A stretch of 64,000 nucleotides of DNA. Origin: Cryptomeria japonica (Eukaryota; Streptophyta; Pinopsida; Cupressales; Cupressaceae). Position 1 is the stretch's first letter; the number at the start of each line of letters is the position of its first letter. The DNA lies in assembly GCF_030272615.1 (NCBI RefSeq), contig NC_081415.1, positions 264,773,925 to 264,837,924 on the forward strand. Direction: 5' to 3'. The notes beneath the pieces were generated by a model. The model was not told the origin of the DNA. It saw only the letters and a program-made list of their open reading frames with translations, and did no database searches. A program made the position numbers and the translations under genes. Below are positions 57,991 through 64,000 of the stretch, in pieces.

Positions 57991-58204
57991 GGGCTCTATT
58001 AAACATCATTCCACAGTAATAATTTTAGTAATTTCAAATAATGGGGCATGATGTAAAACGTCAATATCTTGGTGTTATTATCAAAGATATAATCTATGGG
58101 CCCTATTAAACATGATTTCACAGTAATGATCTTAATAATTTCAATAAATGGAGCATGATCTAAGTTATCAATGGAAGTAACGTTATTATGAAAGATATAA
58201 CGGT
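57991..58204 (+). repeat. Tandem pair of 107-bp units
   Basis: Unit 1 57991-58097 and unit 2 58098-58204. Both start GGGCYCTATTAAACAT, contain CACAGTAAT...TTTCA and end AAAGATATAA. Identity is moderate. Confidence 0.82.
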
Positions 58205-59100
58205 TTTGTAATTTTTCACTAGGAGTTTTGGTACTCAAATTTCAAGAGAAGTTCTATTAGAATCTATTATAATACGTTATAATTATGTTTCCTACTTTGA
58301 CATTCCAATATTTCTTATTCACACTTTCCAAAAATGATATGTAATAGTCATAATGACATTGTCATAAATTGGTTAAAAATATATCAACATGTTTAACTCC
58401 CTCTTACAAATCTTCTTATGTGTCATACATGCTCTTACATTCTTATTATGAGAACTCCAACTTTAGAGGAGACGACTTTTGATTCAAGAACTTAATTGAT
58501 CCTTTTTTAAAATTAAATATCTTGGAGATCACTATGTTACCATAACCTACTGGAGTTAGTTAAATCTTATTTTTATTATTTTTTGCGACCAAATATTATT
58601 CATATATAACCTTGAAATTATATTTTAAGTTAGGATTCAAAGTTGAGATACCTTTCTTAATAGGATTGATTGTAGATCATGAAAATGACTCTTAAAGTCT
58701 AAGGCATCAAAATCAAATTTTAGGGTTATTTCCCTCTTCTTACTACTCATTATGAGTCAACCTAGCAAACAATTCATATGATGTATCGTTATCTCATGGT
58801 ATCTAGAAAAATATTTTCTGCACTTATAAGGGCAATTAAAAAAAGGAAGAATAATTGGGATGTGCTTCAATTCTAAAATAATAATAAAGGAATTGAATCT
58901 ACATCATCATCATCATACATTCCATTTGTATGTTGATGGATGTTCTCTTTTATTTATTTTTATCACCATTGATTCTTCACCAAGGGTTTGACTTAGGAGA
59001 ACTTATTCACATCATTCTCATCACTTTTTATATCCATTACCATAACATTTAGCAAATCTCTAAGTCTTGTATGGTAAACACACGATCACAAGATAAAAAA
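58205..59100. other. AT-rich intergenic sequence
   Basis: No gene or repeat I can support. A short ATC run (ACATCATCATCATCATAC, about 58902-58919) is a microsatellite. Confidence 0.5.
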
Positions 59101-59169
59101 ACCAAATTGATTCTACGTTTAATCCAACCAGTACAATGCAGTTTGGGTCATCGTCTGACTTAAACCAAA

Positions 59170-61090
59170 CACCTGAAAAGGGAGCTACTTTGTAAACCCC
59201 TAATGATGATTTTTCCTTGCCCAAAATTAAAAATAATATTACTCAAGAGGAGATTGTGACACATCGTAGGATCCCCATATTATTAAGGTTATGGAGGCAC
59301 TTTTATTGGTTGATCCTAATAGGTATTTCCTAATATTTGCACAAAATGGAGTGAAACAACCCACCGACTTTGATATCTCCATTGTGAAAGAACCTAAAGA
59401 CAACACTATGCCACATAATCTAAGATCTTCACATATATCACTCTAGAAAATAACACTTCTCAACAATTACCCACAAGTATAGTATTGGTCAATACTTCTC
59501 ATAACACTACCCACATCGGCATACCTGTGCCACCCACATATGGCTTACAATTCAATAATACATTCACAAGCACAAACAACCAAAACATAACTCACAACCC
59601 ACCAATTCAAAACCATCAACCTAACATACCACCCCTTGTGTTGTAGCTAAACAACACTAATATCTCCCAATTACCAATAATAGCAATCAAACCCCAAACA
59701 AATAGTTCACTCCCTTTGGGTGCTTCAACCAACAACCAATATTCCACCTCTCATGGTGCACCACCCTTGATCAAATTCTTAACTTGCAACAAAACATCAA
59801 CTAAACAAATATATACAACTAGAAACCCCCAAATCAACATCCCACTTACTTCTCTCAATACAATCCTTTGACTAACCCTCAATCTACATACATACCTTTG
59901 TGCCTAACTCAACATTTTCATCCAGCATAAACCCAACTTCTCAACCTATGACTCACCACAACACCTTTCACCATAACTTATACCATTATAATCAAAATAC
60001 ACACACCCTTAACCAACGCTCAAGTGACCAAAACATGAACCCCTTCATAGATCCCAACCAAGCTTACCGTGTTCAAAACAACACAAACACTCCATTGACA
60101 AAGAGATATCCTAGTGCAACAAGTTTAAAATCCAAAATAACAAATGATAAACCTTTAGGCTATATGATTTAGGAATACTTACACGATGGAGGAATTTTGT
60201 CAATCCCTCGCCCATTTGATAGGACATTATACATGTCACCCTTCCCACCAAACTTTGAAATGCCAAAATTTGATAAATACAAGGAAAAGGGAGACCCTAT
60301 AGATCATGTTAGGGATTTTTTCACTTCTTACCTTGAGGTTGTTCATAATATCACATATCTCATGTGCCTCTTCCCCCAAAATCTTGGAGGGTAAGTTATG
60401 GAATGGTTTTCACACCTACCACATGGTATACAAACATGGAGCAAATTAGCTGAGAAATTTATTACACACTTCTCTTATTACATTGAATATGAGATAACAA
60501 TGAGAAACATTTAAAATACCAAACAAAATAATGGAGAAACCTTTGCTTCATTGTTACAACAATGGATAAGTCTTGCAAGTAAAAGCCCACACCGTGTACC
60601 AGAAAGGAACTAGTATAGATCTTCATTGAAAACCTGAATCAAGAAATGATGTTCCAATTACAAGTCCAATATCTAAACACATTCAATCAGGTTATAGAGA
60701 AGGGACTCAAATTTGAGAAATCTCTAATTACAAAAGGGCTAGTGAAATTTTTTCAAAGAAAACAATAATAACTCTAGCACATCGAATGATAAGACAACAT
60801 TTTGGTCATAAAACAAGAACAAAGCAAATGATGGAGTGGTTGATGATAAAGTAATAAATAGGTCTCAACCCATCATTAGCCTTTAAGGACCACCAAACAC
60901 AACTGTGAAAACCCCCAACAACAACCAACCATGTAATCAAAATTATTTAATAAACGTGGTCCGACCAAATCAACAGCATAGTCCTCCTAGGACCAACAAT
61001 AACAACCCAAGGTGAATCTACACATCCTTAGGGAACCTATTGAATCATCTTTGAAGAAGCTTGTCCAATCCTAGAGGTTATCAAATTACC
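59170..61090 (+). pseudogene. Element F gag
   Basis: A long Asn/Pro/Thr-rich N-terminus (59400-60170) precedes the gag domain at about 60197-60600: FEMPKFDKYKEKGDPIDHV, then WFSHLPHGIQTWSKLAEKF and FITHFSY, which follow the usual order of Gypsy gag (the DP..H, W and F..F motifs). Stops occur at about 60170, 60392, 60512 and later. The zinc-binding end is not readable. Confidence 0.8.
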
Positions 61091-61271
61091 AGAGGTTAAA
61101 CATTATGAACATGGACATTTTAAACCTACCTAGAGGAATGATAATGACTTTTGTTAGTACCACAAAGCAAAAGGACATTAAACCTCAAGTTGCTACAAAC
61201 TTAAAAAAATAACCAAAGACCTCATAGGCTAAGGTCAAGTAGAAATTGATAATCCTTCTACATCCTCAAAC

Positions 61272-62898
61272 ATGGACCACACTATATTTAAAGATCCCTT
61301 GCAAAATCATGAAAAGGGTAAAGCCTCTAATTTAAGGAACCACAACAATAAAAACAATTATGCTTATATAGCCCATGAATTTATGAATAACCATATCTGG
61401 CATGCTAACAGTAAGGTCTTGACAATCATAATAACAAATAAAAATCTTGATTGTGCAATTTCAGCATGTCAATCCAAAGTGGCCCTACAATGGGCTACTT
61501 CATAGACACAACTAACAAGCCAATATAACCTTTTGGATCACTTGAGAAAGATCCATATCCATTTTGAACTTTTGTATATATCTCCAAACCACAAGGTAGA
61601 CTTAGATAAGGCATTACAAGAATCCTTCATTCCCAATAACATAAATGTTGATGAATTTTTGGCTATGGCGGGACACCTTTCTACCATGCATCATGTTATG
61701 CTTACCAAACACGATGTACCCACACATAAACATTTCCATAATGACCATCTTCATCTTGAATTTTTTGTTCACAAACATAAAATCATATTAGTTCTAGTAG
61801 ATGGTAAAGTGGGCCTAAAAATTTGCACTTTAAAACTAGTTCTAATATTGGACTTCACTGAGGGTTGTATAAAGACATCAAATAAAATCATTATCAGAGC
61901 ATACAATGATGCAAATTTCCTTCTAAAGGGGTAATCACTCTTCCAATCAAAGTTGGACCAACAATTTAGGATAACCTATTCCAAGTTTTGGATCTTGAGC
62001 TCAAATACAACATGCTCCTCAACCAGCCATGGATTCATGCCTTGAAATACATTCCCTCCACATACCATCAATGTTTAAAAATTCCCATATAATGGAGTTG
62101 AGATCACTATATTAGGTGATTGTGACCCCTTCCAATATTGCATTTATTTAACCTAAAAGGCACTGCCATATATCAAATTCCCATCAATCAAGAAGCCTCA
62201 TCATCCACCACTTCATCTTACATCAACCTAATTTAACATTATCAAAATCCTCCATTTTGTCTTCTTCCCTCCTTGAGATCAATATTTTTGTTCAAGAAAA
62301 AGGGTGTGGAGAATAAACTATTGTTTATTCATTCTATGTAGGTAAACTACCAACCTCACCTATGCCATTGGAAAAGCCATGAGTAGTCAAACATCAACCA
62401 AGGGTTAATATTCAGTTTCAACCTCATACGGTCTTCACCAAGTGGGGTGAACTTGATGAAGAATTCATAGAGGAGGATATTTTAAACTATCTTTACAAAG
62501 ATGATGAAGAGAAACCACATGTTAAGCTACTTGTAGAGAAATATGGTAAGGGATTTACTATCATGCAACAAAAGCTCTATGATGCACACAGTGGCCTTGG
62601 TTCACATATGCATAAAAAAGGGATTACAAAACCAATTCTACCCCAAGTGCTACCCAAGAACATTGGACTAAGGTATACATCATTGGAAATGGATGCTTCA
62701 AGTACTAAGTTTCTTATCGATAAAGATGTATGTACTTCTGATGACATTGAGACATCTAATGATTCTTATATTGAAATTGACTATAATGAATATGAATGGG
62801 ATTCTCTTAGAACCTCCAATGACTATGAATTAAATGAAATCTTCAGAGACTCGAATGATTCCCCTCCGCAAGATAAAGATATGGATGATCAAGCCTAG
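61272..62898 (+). pseudogene. Element F protease region and acidic linker
   Basis: 61533-61934 includes HKIILVLVDGKVGLKICTLK and VLILDFTEGC, where a Gypsy protease should be, though the D-S/T-G triplet is not intact. 62563-62898 is an acidic stretch (IEIDYNEYEWDSL, SPPQDKDMDDQA) corresponding in place and composition to the protease-RT linker of element G. Frame changes and stops separate the parts. Confidence 0.6.
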
Positions 62899-63349
62899 AT
62901 TGATACCTTTTGGGACCCTACTGACTTCCATTTGTACCATAACTACCTCATTGATTTCCTATAGAAATGTTAATGATAACATATATCCTTAGTCTACCCT
63001 GAACTCATTGACTGGTACCAAAAAATCCATCAAGATTAGATATTTTTTTAAATGATGAAGCTATCATTGAGTTCATGAAAGTTTGATAAGGTAGACCTCT
63101 AGGGGCTCATAAATTTGGATTCACCATTAATCTTAGCAACATTGATTACTTTGGAGAATCCACTCCTCCTTCCAGTTGCAAAAGTAGAAATAAAAATAAT
63201 AAGTCTTTAGGTGAAAACTAAAAGGCATGACTCTAAAAAAGTAAAAACAAAGGATGTATCCAAAAGGAGAAGGCCTCCTTGAGGCACCTAAGGATGGAAG
63301 TTTGGATCCTCTCCCTACAAGTCAACATATATATCCCACTCCTAGCAAA

Positions 63350-64000
63350 TCAATCACAAGAAGTTAATATTGATAGCAATGAAAATTAGAAGATTATTCA
63401 CTTTGTAGCATCACTCATAGACACAATAAATGAGGACTTCACCAAATTATTTACAACAAGAAAAATCAATTTTACTTGGTCCTATATTGGCATGCTAGGA
63501 CTAGACCCTAAACTAGTCCTTCACCATCTAATGCATATCTTGATTGAGTACTATGTGGATGATGTCCTTGCCAACTCTATCTCACAAAACAATCATGTAG
63601 ACATTTTAGCAGTTATCTTTGGTAGGTTGGAACATTATAAAGTAAGACTCAATCAAAAGAAATATGTCTTTAGAATAACTTTTGAGAAACTTCTTAAATT
63701 AATTGTCTCTCACAAAATAATTGAGGTAGATCCAACAAAGGTAAAAACAATTATTGACATGCTACCACCATCAAAATTGACTCAACTCTAGTCTTCAAGG
63801 AAAACTACAGTCAATCCATAGATTCATTGCACAATTAGTGGATAATTGTCATCCTTTCAAACATTTCTTTCACAAGGGTATACCTTTTAGAGGGATTGAA
63901 TAATGTCAACAAGATTTTCAATAGCTTGAAGATTATCTCCTATATCCACCAATGCTAATGTTAGCAATACAAGGGCAACCATTAATTACCTATATATCAG
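63350..64000 (+). pseudogene. Element F reverse transcriptase and start of RNase H
   Basis: RT is deleted internally. The sequence passes quickly to the catalytic block YYVDDVLANS (about 63548-63577), then DILAVIFGRLEHYKVRLNQKKYVF and an EVDPTKVKTI thumb segment. A stop at 63790 is followed by QSIHRFIAQLVDN, the beginning of the RNase H region, which runs past the window. YVDD rather than YLDD sets it apart from element G. Confidence 0.82.

Larger units (their letters stand above)
59100..64000 (+). mobile_element. Ty3/Gypsy element F, decayed, running off the window
   Basis: Plus-strand gag, protease region, acidic linker and RT follow each other from about 59100 to the window end. No LTR is visible; the left edge is approximate. 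Stops are very frequent, so it is older than G or E. Confidence 0.78.

Overview
This window looks like a retrotransposon-dense piece of a large plant nuclear genome. I lean towards a gymnosperm, probably a conifer, because of the deep nesting of old Ty1/Copia and Ty3/Gypsy elements, the Tat-like Gypsy element with extra ORFs, and a Penelope-like hammerhead trace. That is an impression; the window holds no diagnostic marker. I see only one plausible host gene, a small secreted eight-cysteine lipid-transfer-like protein at 56983-57273 (+). Nearly all other coding sequence is decayed retroelement.

Layout. (1) 1-14290: Copia A on the minus strand, cut in two by Copia B on the plus strand (1511-13132). 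Copia B was itself hit twice: a perfect solo Gypsy LTR at 5357-6410 with TSD GTAAC, and a broken Gypsy piece (LTR 3' part, leader, gag start) at 9470-12689 inside its 3' LTR. (2) 14291-20640: a long minus-strand ORF, X1 (15309-18706), with no gag, RT or integrase signature, preceded upstream by a field of diverged short repeats (19129-20348). (3) 20640-32137: minus-strand Copia D (gag, protease, LTR), then Copia E arranged LTR-internal-LTR-internal, with the central LTR shared by two copies. (4) 32137-52760: element C, a plus-strand gag-protease element with no reverse transcriptase. It is split by element G (34056-48069), a large Tat-like Gypsy carrying gag, protease, an archaeal-type RNase H, RT and integrase on the minus strand. 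Between its integrase and its left LTR, G also holds an antisense ORF (39920-40663, +) and a long sense ORF, X2 (about 35290-39178), which is a distant relative of X1. (5) 52761-59100: AT-rich sequence with diverged local repeats, the lipid-transfer-like gene, and a hammerhead-ribozyme-like core of Penelope type just downstream of it. (6) 59100-64000: a very decayed plus-strand Gypsy (gag to RT) running off the window.

How it fits together. The insertion order can be read from target-site duplications and from reading frames that resume on either side of insertions: A before B before the Gypsy LTR pieces, and C before G. Premature stops in Copia E are largely CAG to TAG changes, as expected for methylated CHG sites. 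The most novel material is the X1/X2 protein family, the domain order and orientation puzzle of element G, and the hammerhead-like core.
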